Shown: positions 1-8,332 of the stretch, one piece after another | Position numbering within the stretch: position 1 is the stretch's first letter | Layout: every line of letters begins with the position of its first letter | From: an uncultured Mediterraneibacter sp. | GTDB taxonomy: Bacteria; Bacillota; Clostridia; Lachnospirales; Lachnospiraceae | NCBI GenBank assembly: GCA_934418295.1 | Contig: CAKRWZ010000013.1 | Location: 1-31,014, forward strand | Reading direction: 5' to 3' | DNA length: 31,014 nucleotides | Translations under genes and position numbers: made by a program | Notes under the pieces: model-generated | What the model was told of the DNA's origin: nothing | Seen by the model: the letters and a program-made list of their open reading frames with translations, nothing else | Database searches by the model: none

Positions 1-52
1 CTCCTGCCAAGGTTCCAAAGAAAGGAATCATCAGACCCCAAAATAGTATCAT
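1..52 (-). CDS. ZIP-family metal transporter, N-terminal fragment (runs off the left edge)
   Basis: Only the first 17 codons are inside the window. They read MILFWGLMIPFFGTLAG, which resembles the first transmembrane helix of bacterial ZIP zinc/divalent-metal transporters, whose N-terminus typically has a GLxIPFxGT pattern. The ATG at 52 is preceded by AAGGG at a spacing of about 10 bases. It lies only 35 bases after the stop of the TcaA-like gene, so it is probably the last visible gene of that operon. The family call rests on a very short stretch and is inference from the motif; another multi-pass membrane protein is possible. Confidence 0.5.
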   Translation of the reverse strand, partial: MILFWGLMIPFFGTLAG

Positions 53-87
53 AATCGCATTTCCCTTAATCCACTTAAAATCACTCG

Positions 88-1644
88 CTAAAAATCGTTA
101 TCTTCGATCGGCATGCTTTCCAGCTTCCATTCGTCTCCCTCATATACATAAGTCACATACGGATAGGCAGAACTTTCATAGGTGTTCGTCTCGCCCTCGA
201 AATAAGAATTCATGGTCGTCTGCAGTTTCATTTTTACAGACAGATACATTTTACCACTGTAAGTCTCTGAAATACGGATCTCCAGGTTGCTGAGTTTATA
301 ACTCAGGATCGGATTCTCTCCTGACGTAACTTCCTGAAGACGTTTATATTTTCTTTCAATCGAGTTTTCTTTGATGGCATCTTCTGCGAAAAGATCTTCT
401 ACCTCTGAAAAATCCTTGCCGTCCGCTGCTGCTTTCAAAACCTTGCCGAGATCTTCCGCATACTGCTCTGCAATTTTTTCTTTTGTTTCCTCATCAGCCA
501 CGAGTACGAACTCTGCATACCCGTTGTTCAGATCTGACGCTTGCATTTCTCGTCGGTAAGTCTCCATTCCGTCAGCTTTTACTTCCAGCTGGTGGGTTCC
601 GAGAAACAGATACGGTACCACCACCGATTTTCCGCCTCCGTCAGAATCATCCTCTGTCACTTTTACACCATCCAATTTGCTGAGTGTTTCCCCGTCCAAA
701 ACGATTTCTGCTCTGTTCTGTACATGGAATGTAAAATCTGATACCCACTCATTTTCCGGAACGACTTCCCAATCCGTCCAGAACAGAAATTTCTTGCCGT
801 TTTTGACCAGTTTGATCTCATCATAGCAAGTATCCGAAGCACTCTCCGGCAAATACTCAATTGTATAAGTCTGAACGTCACTATCCTGAGAAACACCACT
901 TTTTCTTACCTTTGCAGAACGGTATCTGAAAATCTCTGTGTTCTCCACATGAGCATTTACGTACATCTGCTGAGACAAAAGCGGACTGTCCGGGATCGAA
1001 CAGTAAGAATATGCCTTATCCCATTCACAGTTCTGGACTGCTTTCCAGTAATTCAAGGCAACTTTTTCTGCCGAATACCGGTCATTCATGATCAATACAA
1101 TGGCTGCCGCAAGCACTACTGCCACTAAAACTTCTACGATCACAAAGATGTTCTTCTTTGATCTTGGCTTTTTCTCCTTTGATTTCGAGGCACGCTCTTC
1201 CTCATCATAAGAATCGTCATAATCATCATCGTAATCACGATCGTCATCATAATTTCTGTCATCGTAACGATCGTCATCATAATCACGGTAATTAAGATTC
1301 TCATCCTCAAAAGTTTCTTCCGCTTCAAAGTCCTCTTCCGGCTCCTGCACCACTTCTTTTATCGCCTGCTCATACACCAGATCCTCAAGAGAATCCGTAT
1401 CTTCGCCCGGCGCTTCCTCTGGTTCAGGCGTTTCCTCCGGCTCCTGCGGTATCTCTGAAACCGGTTCCGGATTTTCTTCCGCAGTCTCTTCCGGAATCAC
1501 TTCTTCCTGCACGCTCTCCGGTTCCCGGAGGTTTTCATCCTGCATCTCTTCCACAGGATCCTGGTATTCTTTTAAAGAAGTTCCGCACTCTTCACAAAAC
1601 AATGCATAATCTTCATTTTTTGTCCCGCAATTTGGGCAATACAT
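88..1644 (-). CDS. TcaA-like zinc-ribbon membrane protein with NTF2-like C-terminus
   Basis: A 518-residue single-pass membrane protein. Residues 1-25 form a zinc ribbon with two CxxC knuckles (CPNC, CEEC). Residues 30-118 are Glu/Pro-rich and probably disordered. Residues 119-150 are an Asp/Tyr/Arg low-complexity tract. A Lys/Arg-rich stop precedes one transmembrane helix at about 165-187. The remaining ~330 residues would be extracellular. This part resembles the TcaA type of protein: an NTF2-like domain just after the membrane (NYWKAVQNCEWDKAYSYC), a small beta domain with a GTHQLEVKADG motif as in PEGA-like folds, and a second NTF2-like domain at the end. TcaA-type proteins are linked to envelope stress and glycopeptide response in staphylococci; whether this one senses or binds anything is not visible. 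It is the third gene of a promoter-proximal trio with the YARHG and multi-pass zinc-ribbon genes. Confidence 0.75.
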   Translation of the reverse strand: MYCPNCGTKNEDYALFCEECGTSLKEYQDPVEEMQDENLREPESVQEEVIPEETAEENPEPVSEIPQEPEETPEPEEAPGEDTDSLEDLVYEQAIKEVVQEPEEDFEAEETFEDENLNYRDYDDDRYDDRNYDDDRDYDDDYDDSYDEEERASKSKEKKPRSKKNIFVIVEVLVAVVLAAAIVLIMNDRYSAEKVALNYWKAVQNCEWDKAYSYCSIPDSPLLSQQMYVNAHVENTEIFRYRSAKVRKSGVSQDSDVQTYTIEYLPESASDTCYDEIKLVKNGKKFLFWTDWEVVPENEWVSDFTFHVQNRAEIVLDGETLSKLDGVKVTEDDSDGGGKSVVVPYLFLGTHQLEVKADGMETYRREMQASDLNNGYAEFVLVADEETKEKIAEQYAEDLGKVLKAAADGKDFSEVEDLFAEDAIKENSIERKYKRLQEVTSGENPILSYKLSNLEIRISETYSGKMYLSVKMKLQTTMNSYFEGETNTYESSAYPYVTYVYEGDEWKLESMPIEDNDF

Positions 1645-1656
1645 CTCTCCACCCCC

Positions 1657-2214
1657 TTATGACCAGCCGTGTGATTTGGAATATGCCTGAAGTGCATCTA
1701 CGTTTTTCTTTTCTATCTCTGAAAAAGAAGCACTTACTTTATCCATATCCGATTCTTTCGGCAATTTATTGTACCAGTCATACTGTCCGTAGTATTTCTG
1801 ATATTCCTCGTTACTGAACTGATAGCCATGCCGTGCGTAAATCTCATTGATTGCAAGCCGCAGGGTAGCTTTATCCTTCAGATAAGAATTCATCATGTCT
1901 TCCGAGATCAACTCTTTGTCACTGTTTGGAAAAATGAATCCTTCAGAGGAAGAAACGTCCTTCGTCTCTGCCTCTTTTCCGCTCACAGAAGAACCGTCGT
2001 AGGAAATTTCCTTATCCGGGTAATACTCCTTGTCCTCTGAATCATAACCATACGTGTCTGCATTGGCTTTAAAATCCGGATCCACGTCAGCTTTTACCGT
2101 CCGGATCGATCCCTTTGAAAAAAACAGAATATAGCACAACGCTGCAAGAAGAAGCAGATCCACAATACCAAACACAACTGCCAGAACAGGAAATTTCTTT
2201 TTTTCGCCGTTCAT
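1657..2214 (-). CDS. YARHG-domain membrane-anchored protein
   Basis: About 185 residues. A short charged N-terminus is followed by one strong transmembrane helix (about residues 8-31), a polar linker with many Asp/Ser/Tyr, and a C-terminal YARHG domain marked by EIYARHGYQF followed by the aromatic YQKYYGQYDWY. YARHG domains occur in extracytoplasmic parts of Firmicute envelope proteins, and their ligand is not established. An in-frame GTG at 2223 exists, but AGGAGG ends eight bases before the ATG at 2214 and would overlap the GTG, so the ATG is preferred. The ribosome binding site overlaps the stop codon of the upstream gene, which indicates translational coupling within the three-gene operon. 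Confidence 0.8.
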   Translation of the reverse strand: MNGEKKKFPVLAVVFGIVDLLLLAALCYILFFSKGSIRTVKADVDPDFKANADTYGYDSEDKEYYPDKEISYDGSSVSGKEAETKDVSSSEGFIFPNSDKELISEDMMNSYLKDKATLRLAINEIYARHGYQFSNEEYQKYYGQYDWYNKLPKESDMDKVSASFSEIEKKNVDALQAYSKSHGWS

Positions 2215-2226
2215 TCTTTCCACCTC

Positions 2227-3000
2227 CTAGAACAAAGAAGAAAATGAAAGGAGTCCGCTTAAAATATCGCCTGCCAACACTTTCAAAATGATGTATGACA
2301 GTACTGCCGCACAAACTTTAGCTACAAAAAATGCATACAGCTTTTTATTTTCGTCTCCCTTGGCAACCAACTGATAGCCTGCATACTCTACGTATGGAAG
2401 GAACAAGGAACCGATACTGAACAAGATCAATCCAACTTTTGAAGACATCATAAAACCGATCACTGCAAGGACACCCACGATCGTGTCATATACGGTACGT
2501 GTTCCGACTACACTGAACATTGCCCCTGTTGTGGTAGTGCCTTTGAATGTGCCGACAAAGGTTTTCAGAAGAACAGCCTCCGCAGCATCTACTGCGATCG
2601 TCAAAAGCAGGGTCAAAAGGATCAATTTAAAATACGGAATTTCAATAAATCCCATCGCAGCATTTGAAAGCTTCGCTGCACCGATCAGCATCATGATCAA
2701 AAAGATGACTGCTTTTGTGATCATAAATTCCAGGCCAATAATCGGGCTGTCTCCTTTTGCCACCTTTCTCGTCTCCGTCACCGGATTTTTCAGGATTTTT
2801 CCGATCACCTGGAACATATTCTTTGCCTGATCTGCCATCTGGCGTCCGCGCTGCTCCCACTGCTGTGAATTATTCGGTCTCTCCTGTCCGTTCGGATTTT
2901 CCATTCTCTGTCCCCCGCCATTAGATGTTGTCTGCTGGCTGCAGTTACAAACTTCACCTTCTTCTAACCTTCTCCCACATCTTGTGCAAAATTTAGCCAT
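2227..3000 (-). CDS. Zinc-ribbon multi-pass membrane protein
   Basis: A 257-residue protein, the first gene after a perfect sigma-A promoter. The N-terminus carries a zinc ribbon with two cysteine pairs (CTRC at 5-8, CNC at 18-20). An Asn/Gln-rich linker (about 22-60) and an amphipathic stretch follow. The C-terminal two-thirds has roughly five hydrophobic segments (about 90-108, 121-148, 160-184, 188-205, 221-245), reminiscent of Yip1-like membrane domains. No catalytic motif is visible. AAGGAG sits six bases upstream of the ATG. The operon context (YARHG and TcaA-like genes directly downstream) suggests a shared envelope function, but the role is unknown. Confidence 0.7.
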   Translation of the reverse strand: MAKFCTRCGRRLEEGEVCNCSQQTTSNGGGQRMENPNGQERPNNSQQWEQRGRQMADQAKNMFQVIGKILKNPVTETRKVAKGDSPIIGLEFMITKAVIFLIMMLIGAAKLSNAAMGFIEIPYFKLILLTLLLTIAVDAAEAVLLKTFVGTFKGTTTTGAMFSVVGTRTVYDTIVGVLAVIGFMMSSKVGLILFSIGSLFLPYVEYAGYQLVAKGDENKKLYAFFVAKVCAAVLSYIILKVLAGDILSGLLSFSSLF

Positions 3001-3036
3001 TTTCCCTCTCCTTAGTATTTTAATATAATTAATTTT

Positions 3037-3065
3037 ATTATAAAAAACTCGTTATCCAATGTCAA
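3037..3065 (-). promoter_or_regulatory. Consensus sigma-A promoter for the zinc-ribbon/YARHG/TcaA-like operon
   Basis: On the minus strand, TTGACA (3060-3065) and TATAAT (3037-3042) are separated by exactly 17 bases. Both hexamers match the consensus at all positions. The site ends 36 bases upstream of the ATG at 3000. An A+T-rich stretch covers the expected start site. Such a perfect promoter predicts strong or tightly repressed expression; no obvious operator palindrome was recognised. Confidence 0.88.
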
Positions 3066-3072
3066 CAACACA

Positions 3073-3552
3073 TTACTTATGATAAGGCTCTTTGTGTATG
3101 ATACGAAAACTTCTGTAGATCTGTTCCAACAAGATCACGCGCATCAGTTGATGCGGAAACGTCATTTTGGAAAAGCTAAGTGCAAAATCTGCTCGTTTTG
3201 TCACCTCTTTTGACAGACCGATGGATCCTCCTATCACAAAAATGATGTGACTCACCCCTGTGATCCCCAGTTTATCGATCTTGTCAGCCAATTCTTCCGA
3301 GGCGAGCTGTTTTCCGGCAATTTCCAAAGTAATAAGATAAGCTCCCTCTTTCAGATATTTCAGAATACGCTCGCCTTCTTTTTGTCTGACCGCCTCCTCT
3401 TCCGCCTGAGATGCCCGTTCAGACGTTTTCTCATCTGCCACTTCTACAATTTCCAAAGTACAGTAACGGCTCAACCTCTTTTGATACTCTTCAATGGCAT
3501 CCCGTAAATATTTTTCTTTGACTTTTCCGACCGTCACCAATGTGATCCTCAT
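3073..3552 (-). CDS. rlmH: 23S rRNA (pseudouridine-1915-N3)-methyltransferase RlmH
   Basis: A 159-residue SPOUT-class methyltransferase, the normal length for the family. It methylates N3 of pseudouridine 1915 in helix 69 of 23S rRNA using S-adenosylmethionine. The start MRITLVTVGKVKEKYL, the SAM-binding knot FVIGGSIGLSKEV and the C-terminal signature SFSKMTFPHQLMR...EQIYRSFRI...PYHK all fit RlmH. It follows the VanZ-like gene after about 55 bases and is the last gene of a tightly packed series. No hairpin terminator is visible between it and the next promoter at 3065. Confidence 0.97.
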   Translation of the reverse strand: MRITLVTVGKVKEKYLRDAIEEYQKRLSRYCTLEIVEVADEKTSERASQAEEEAVRQKEGERILKYLKEGAYLITLEIAGKQLASEELADKIDKLGITGVSHIIFVIGGSIGLSKEVTKRADFALSFSKMTFPHQLMRVILLEQIYRSFRIIHKEPYHK

Positions 3553-3607
3553 CTGTTTTCTCCCTTATCCTCTTTGTCCTCTTCATTTGCTTTCTCTTCT
3601 ATTTTTT

Positions 3608-4171
3608 CTATTCTTTGTTCTTTTTGTCTTCCGCCTGATTTTCCTTTTCTTTTTTCTCATTCCTCCACTTTTTCTGCCGGGAAATTTCTCTGTACAAAAG
3701 GACCGCCATCCCTGCGCCGATCTCGTCGATCCACACATCCCATACAGAAGCATTTCTTTCCGACACGAAAGATTGGTGTATTTCATCTCCGACCGCACTT
3801 AACAGACAAAGCACCAATACCGCTGTCGCCAGCCGTCTTCCTTTCATTCCGTAAAGAGACAGCGGAAGCAGAAAAGCAGCCGCCAAAAGAAAGTATTCCG
3901 TAACGTGTGCCACTTTCCGGACGAAAGCTTCTATCTGATCTGCCGCCTCTTTTTCCTGTCTCTCAGAAAAAGGGCTTCCCAGCAATCCGTTCCCGATCTT
4001 TACGATCTTCAGACTGACACCCTGGCTTACCGAGCTGGATGCTTTTCCTTTCTGTCCGGAAAACAGAAAAATCACACACAACATCAGGATCGCCGGAAGA
4101 AAGGAACACATTTTTAAAATACAAAATCCCGTTTTGTGCACACTCGTTTTATACCCGCTCGTTTTACGCAT
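3608..4171 (-). CDS. VanZ-like family membrane protein
   Basis: A 187-residue integral membrane protein. After a basic N-terminus there is one helix at about 21-42, then a VanZ-type core. The core has a conserved HVTEYFLLAAAFLL helix, a DEIHQSFVSERNASVWD motif (the D-E-x-H-Q pattern typical of VanZ-like proteins) and a final helix with WIDEIGAGMAVLLY. The C-terminus is a Lys/Glu-rich tail. VanZ in enterococci gives low-level teicoplanin resistance, but most chromosomal VanZ-like proteins have no known role. Its ATG overlaps the end of the MATE gene by eight bases, so the two are probably translationally coupled. Confidence 0.88.
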   Translation of the reverse strand: MRKTSGYKTSVHKTGFCILKMCSFLPAILMLCVIFLFSGQKGKASSSVSQGVSLKIVKIGNGLLGSPFSERQEKEAADQIEAFVRKVAHVTEYFLLAAAFLLPLSLYGMKGRRLATAVLVLCLLSAVGDEIHQSFVSERNASVWDVWIDEIGAGMAVLLYREISRQKKWRNEKKEKENQAEDKKNKE

Positions 4172-5540
4172 CCTGTTTTTCCTCTATCGAAGACAGTGCT
4201 TTCCGAAAGCGGAAGAAAAACAAGACTGCCGTAAAAGTGACTGCGATCGTATCCGCCACCGGCTCTGCCAGATAAACCGCAAAGGTCTGATCCCGGCGGA
4301 AAATCTGAGGCAGAATATAGATCAAAGGAATCAGAAGGACAAACTTTCGCATCACCGCCACCACGATCGACTCCACTGCCCTTCCCAGCGCATTGAATGC
4401 CATCTGACAGGCGATCTGTATTCCGAACAAAAACAATACTGCCAAGTAAATACGGAGTGCTTTTGCCGTAAAAGCCATCAATTCTTTATCCGTTGTAAAG
4501 ATGGCCGCAAATATTTGCGGGAAGCATAAGACCATTACCCACAAAAGCACCGAATAGATCAGGCTGATCTTTAAAAGCAGCCGGAAAGCCGCCCGCACTC
4601 TCTGCGCATCCTTTGCTCCATAATTGTAGCTGATGATCGGCTGTGCCCCCTGTCCGAATCCCTGCAGCGGAAGCATGGCAAATTGCATCACGCTGGTCAG
4701 GATAGTCATCGCACCTACTGCGATATCTCCCCCATATTTCTGAAGGGAAGAATTAAAACAAACGGAGATCACACTTTCACTGGCCTGCATAACAAAGGTG
4801 GCAGATCCCAGAGCCAGACAGGGCAGGATCACCTTTGCCACCGGTTTCATGTTTTCTTTTTTCAGCCGGATAAACGTCTTCTTTCCAAAAAGGAAAGATA
4901 CCACCCAGATACAGGAAAGTGCCTGGGAAATGATCGTAGCCAGAGCCGCACCTCTTACACCCATCCCAAATCCAAAAATGAACACAGGATCCAGCACGAT
5001 ATTGGCCACGGCGCCGATCAATACAGAAAGCATTCCCGTTTTGGCAAAGCCCTGCGCCGTGATAAACGCATTCATTCCCAAAGTAAGCTCTACAAAGATG
5101 GTGCCCAGTGCGTAGATTTGCATATAAGCGGTTCCGTAAGAAGCGGTCTTGCTGCTTGCCCCGAAAGCCAGAAGAAAATCTTGGTCCCAGATCAAAAGGA
5201 CCGCCGTCAGGATCAAAGAGATCAGGATCTGCACCGAAAAACAGTTGCCTAAGATTTTCTCTGCATTTTCCGTTTCCTTTTTTCCCATATAGATTGATGC
5301 CCTGGGAGCGCCTCCATAGCCTACCAGCGCCGCAAAGGCCGATACGATCAGGATCAGCGGCATACAGACACCGACTCCCGTCAAGGCTGCCGCCCCGGTT
5401 TTCGGAATATGCCCGATGTAGATCCGGTCTACGATATTGTAGAGCATATTGATGATCTGCGCCGCCAGAGTCGGCAGCGCCAGTTTCAGCAAAAGCTTCC
5501 CTATCGGCTCTTTTTGCAAAAATTCTTTATCCTCATTCAT
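4164..5540 (-). CDS. MATE-family multidrug/cation exporter
   Basis: A 458-residue polytopic membrane protein with the pattern of about 12 hydrophobic helices expected for MATE antiporters. The N-terminal half opens with PIGKLLLKLALPTLAAQIIN and NMLYNIVDRIYIG, and the second half repeats the fold with GFGQGAQPIISYNYGA, both typical of the MepA/DinF-like branch. Such proteins export drugs or metabolites in exchange for Na+ or H+. The start overlaps the C_GCAxxG_C_C gene by eight bases and the stop overlaps the VanZ-like gene by eight, so the three form a coupled block. Substrate cannot be deduced. Confidence 0.93.
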   Translation of the reverse strand: MNEDKEFLQKEPIGKLLLKLALPTLAAQIINMLYNIVDRIYIGHIPKTGAAALTGVGVCMPLILIVSAFAALVGYGGAPRASIYMGKKETENAEKILGNCFSVQILISLILTAVLLIWDQDFLLAFGASSKTASYGTAYMQIYALGTIFVELTLGMNAFITAQGFAKTGMLSVLIGAVANIVLDPVFIFGFGMGVRGAALATIISQALSCIWVVSFLFGKKTFIRLKKENMKPVAKVILPCLALGSATFVMQASESVISVCFNSSLQKYGGDIAVGAMTILTSVMQFAMLPLQGFGQGAQPIISYNYGAKDAQRVRAAFRLLLKISLIYSVLLWVMVLCFPQIFAAIFTTDKELMAFTAKALRIYLAVLFLFGIQIACQMAFNALGRAVESIVVAVMRKFVLLIPLIYILPQIFRRDQTFAVYLAEPVADTIAVTFTAVLFFFRFRKALSSIEEKQDA

Positions 5541-5961
5541 CCCGTTTTTTCCCTGCTTCTCTCAGATATTCTTCGGCCAGATCCACGGCATCTGCAATAC
5601 ATTGGTCACAGCTGCACAGCGGGATCCCGCTTTTTGCACCTTTCAGGTCTCTGCAATAAGAAGAGCCGTTTTTCTCCCGGAACTTTTTGGTATACAACGC
5701 CGCCTTCTGGTAAGTATCTGCCTTGGTCGGCGCTCCGTTTTGCAGATTCCCGATGCTGTTTTCCATTCCGATTACCATCAGCATACCGGTAATGGCTCCG
5801 CACATATCCATCTGCCCCATACCCAGGCCGAAGGCTTCTGCCATGCGGAAAGCATCTTCTTCTCTGATCCCGAACTCTTCACTGAAAGTACAGGCCACCG
5901 CCTGCGCACAGTTGTAACCTTTTTTGTGGAATTCCAATGCCTTTTCCTGTTTCTTTCCCAT
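5533..5961 (-). CDS. C_GCAxxG_C_C family protein (putative redox/metal-binding)
   Basis: About 142 residues from the ATG at 5961, chosen because AAGAAGGG lies six bases upstream. A longer frame reaching 6018 would start inside a terminator hairpin. The protein shows the family hallmarks: YNCAQAVACTF near the N-terminus, MCGAITG in the middle, SYCRDLKG, and a C-terminal cysteine cluster CSCDQC. The family takes its name from these conserved cysteines and is thought to bind a metal or iron-sulfur centre, but no activity is established. It is translationally coupled to a MATE exporter immediately downstream and sits after the nfnAB unit. Confidence 0.85.
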   Translation of the reverse strand: MGKKQEKALEFHKKGYNCAQAVACTFSEEFGIREEDAFRMAEAFGLGMGQMDMCGAITGMLMVIGMENSIGNLQNGAPTKADTYQKAALYTKKFREKNGSSYCRDLKGAKSGIPLCSCDQCIADAVDLAEEYLREAGKKRDE

Positions 5962-5990
5962 AAGGATCCCTTCTTTCATTTTGATACGAA

Positions 5991-6018
5991 ATGAGCAGTC
6001 CCAAAAGAAACTGCTCAT
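5991..6018 (-). terminator. Rho-independent terminator after nfnB
   Basis: A perfect 9-bp inverted repeat (ATGAGCAGT/ACTGCTCAT) with a 10-base loop lies 26 bases after the nfnB stop. On the minus strand it is followed by TTTCGTAT, a short U-rich tail. It separates nfnAB from the C_GCAxxG_C_C gene, although partial readthrough is likely because no good promoter was seen in between. Confidence 0.65.
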
Positions 6019-6044
6019 CTTCTCATCTTTACGTTGATACGCCG

Positions 6045-7442
6045 TTATGCGTTTTCTTTATTTTTCAGATATTCGTCTATTCCTCTTGCGCCTGCTTTAC
6101 CGGCTCCCATTGCAAGGATAACGGTAGCAGCTCCTGTCACGGCATCACCGCCGGCGTAAACACCCTCTTTGGATGTCTGACCGTTTTCTTCTTCTGCCAC
6201 GATACATTTCCACTTGTTGATATCCAGGCCTTTTGTCGTAGAAGAAATCAACGGGTTCGGGGAAGTTCCCAGTGACATGATCACGGTATCTACCTCGATC
6301 TCATACTCAGATCCCGGAATCTCCACCGGACGTCTTCTTCCGGATGCGTCCGGTTCACCAAGCTCCATTTTGATCACTCTCATGCCCGTTACATTTCCTT
6401 TTTCATCTTCCAGAATTTCCTTCGGGTTGGTCAGAAGATCAAAGATAACGCCTTCTTCTTTTGCATGATGTACCTCTTCTACTCTGGCCGGAAGCTCTTC
6501 CTCACCTCTTCTGTAAACGATGTGTACCTCTGCTCCCAGACGAAGTGCTGTTCTGGCAGCATCCATCGCCACGTTTCCTCCGCCGACAACAGCCACTTTC
6601 TTACCGGCTGCGATCGGAGTATCATAAGAATCGTCAAAGGCTTTCATCAGGTTACTTCTTGTCAGGTACTCATTTGCGGAGAACACACCGTTTGCATTTT
6701 CTCCCGGGATGCCCATAAACATCGGGAGTCCTGCTCCGGATCCGATAAAGACTGCCTCAAATCCTTCATCCTCGATCAGCTGGTCGATGGTCGTGGATTT
6801 TCCGATGACAACGTTTGTCTCAAATTTTACCCCCAGCTCTTTTACTTTTTCGATCTCTCTGGCAACGACTTTCTGCTTCGGAAGACGGAATTCCGGAATA
6901 CCGTATACCAATACGCCGCCCAGCTCGTGAAGTGCCTCGAAAACCGTAACGTCATAGCCCAGCTTTGCCAGATCCCCTGCACAGGTAAGTCCTGCCGGTC
7001 CGGAACCGATCACTGCCACGCGATGTCCGTTCATCGTCTCTGCTCCCTTTGGCTTGATATCGTTTTCCAATGCATAATCTGCGACGAATCTCTCCAGTTT
7101 TCCGATGGAAACCGGCTCGCCTTTGATACCGCGGATACATTTTCCCTCACACTGGGACTCCTGTGGACATACGCGCCCGCAGATCGCCGGAAGTGCAGAA
7201 GCCTGTCCGATCACCTGGTAAGCTTCTTCAATATTTCCCTCTTTGATCTCACGGATGAATTCCGGAATATTGATCGCTACCGGACATCCCTGGATACATT
7301 TTGCATTTTTACAGCCGATACAGCGGTTTGCCTCCTCTGTGGCTTCTTCTAAATTATACCCGTAACAAACTTCCTCAAAGTTTGTAGCACGCACCTTTGG
7401 ATCCTGTTCACGGACAGGAACTTTCTTTAATACATCTCCCAT
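6045..7442 (-). CDS. nfnB: NfnB/SudA-type subunit of NADH-dependent ferredoxin:NADP+ oxidoreductase (GltA-like flavoprotein)
   Basis: A 465-residue flavoprotein related to the glutamate synthase small chain. The N-terminus holds two cysteine-rich iron-sulfur motifs (CIGCKNAKCIQGCPV and CGRVCPQESQCEGKC). A first Rossmann fold binds FAD (VAVIGSGPAGLTCAGDLAKL) and a second binds NADPH (VAVVGGGNVAMDAARTALRL, followed by YRRGEEELPA). Annotation pipelines often call this family glutamate synthase (NADPH) small subunit. No gltB lies nearby, and the partner encoded directly upstream is an NfnA/PyrK-like protein, which points to the electron-bifurcating transhydrogenase NfnAB instead. The complex couples NADH, NADPH and ferredoxin pools in anaerobes. 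The ATG shares one base with the nfnA stop. Confidence 0.88.
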   Translation of the reverse strand: MGDVLKKVPVREQDPKVRATNFEEVCYGYNLEEATEEANRCIGCKNAKCIQGCPVAINIPEFIREIKEGNIEEAYQVIGQASALPAICGRVCPQESQCEGKCIRGIKGEPVSIGKLERFVADYALENDIKPKGAETMNGHRVAVIGSGPAGLTCAGDLAKLGYDVTVFEALHELGGVLVYGIPEFRLPKQKVVAREIEKVKELGVKFETNVVIGKSTTIDQLIEDEGFEAVFIGSGAGLPMFMGIPGENANGVFSANEYLTRSNLMKAFDDSYDTPIAAGKKVAVVGGGNVAMDAARTALRLGAEVHIVYRRGEEELPARVEEVHHAKEEGVIFDLLTNPKEILEDEKGNVTGMRVIKMELGEPDASGRRRPVEIPGSEYEIEVDTVIMSLGTSPNPLISSTTKGLDINKWKCIVAEEENGQTSKEGVYAGGDAVTGAATVILAMGAGKAGARGIDEYLKNKENA

Positions 7443-8332
7443 TAGTTGTCACCTCCGCAATTTCCGCAGCCGCCATGATGTGTATCTCCCTCCAGGAGCT
7501 TCAGCATAGCGCGACCTTCTTCTGTCTTATAGGTCTGGCTTCTCTGCATTGCCTGGTCAAAATCTACCAGATGTCCGTCAAACTCCGGACCGTCCACACA
7601 GGCAAATTTGATCTCATCACCGACCTGAAGCCGACAGGCTCCGCACATTCCGGTACCGTCTACCATGATCGGGTTCATGCTGACGATCGTCGGAAGCTCC
7701 AGCTTCTTCGTCAAAAGACAGACGAATTTCATCATGATCATCGGTCCGATGGCAACGCAGACATCGTAATGCTTTCCTTCATTCTCGATCAGATCCTCGA
7801 TCACGGATGTAACCATACCGGAACGTCCGTAAGATCCGTCGTCCGTCGTCACGTAAAGGTTTCCTGCAACTGCTTCCAGATCCTTCTCCAGGATCAGCAT
7901 ATCTTTTGTCTTAGATCCCAGGATAACGTCTGCTTCGACTCCTTTTTCATGCAGCCATTTTACCTGCGGATAAACCGGTGCAGCTCCCACGCCGCCGGCT
8001 ACAAACAAGATTTTTTTCTTCTTCAGATCTTCCGGTTCTTCATTTACAAACTCAGATGCACATCCCAGCGGTCCGACAAAATCGCGGAAGCTGTCTCCGG
8101 CTTTCAAAAGGGACATTTTCTCTGTAGATGCACCGACTATCTGAAAAACAATAGTGATTGTTCCGTTTTCCCGATCATAATCACAGATAGTTAGCGGGAT
8201 TCTCTCTCCTTTGTCATCCATCTTTACGATGACAAACTGACCCGGCTGACAATGACTTGCAACTCGCGGAGCATGCACGTCCATGAGATAAATCTTATCA
8301 GCAAGTCTTTCTGCTTTCAAAATTTTATACAT
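7442..8332 (-). CDS. nfnA: NfnA/SudB-type FAD/NAD-binding [2Fe-2S] subunit
   Basis: A 296-residue ferredoxin-NADP+ reductase-type protein of the PyrK/SudB family. It has a beta-barrel FAD domain (about 1-100), an NAD-binding domain beginning LFVAGGVGAAPVYPQ, and near the C-terminus the cluster motif DGTGMCGACRLQ...FACVDGPEFDG. The three cysteines plus the preceding Asp match the Asp/3-Cys ligand pattern known for NfnA [2Fe-2S] clusters. The tail HHGGCGNCGGDN adds extra cysteines. It is the first gene of a two-gene unit with nfnB and has its own promoter. Dihydroorotate dehydrogenase electron-transfer subunit is the alternative call, but no pyrD is present. Confidence 0.87.
   Translation of the reverse strand: MYKILKAERLADKIYLMDVHAPRVASHCQPGQFVIVKMDDKGERIPLTICDYDRENGTITIVFQIVGASTEKMSLLKAGDSFRDFVGPLGCASEFVNEEPEDLKKKKILFVAGGVGAAPVYPQVKWLHEKGVEADVILGSKTKDMLILEKDLEAVAGNLYVTTDDGSYGRSGMVTSVIEDLIENEGKHYDVCVAIGPMIMMKFVCLLTKKLELPTIVSMNPIMVDGTGMCGACRLQVGDEIKFACVDGPEFDGHLVDFDQAMQRSQTYKTEEGRAMLKLLEGDTHHGGCGNCGGDN

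Noticed and set aside
5962..6018. Upstream extension of the C_GCAxxG_C_C gene to an ATG at 6018
   Set aside because: That start lies in the nfnB terminator stem, lacks a ribosome binding site, and the added residues do not look like the family.
6465..7352. Plus-strand open frame of about 295 codons opposite nfnB
   Set aside because: It lies entirely antisense to a well-conserved gene, its translation is rich in Cys/His/Arg without any domain, and similar open frames occur opposite several other genes here because of codon bias.
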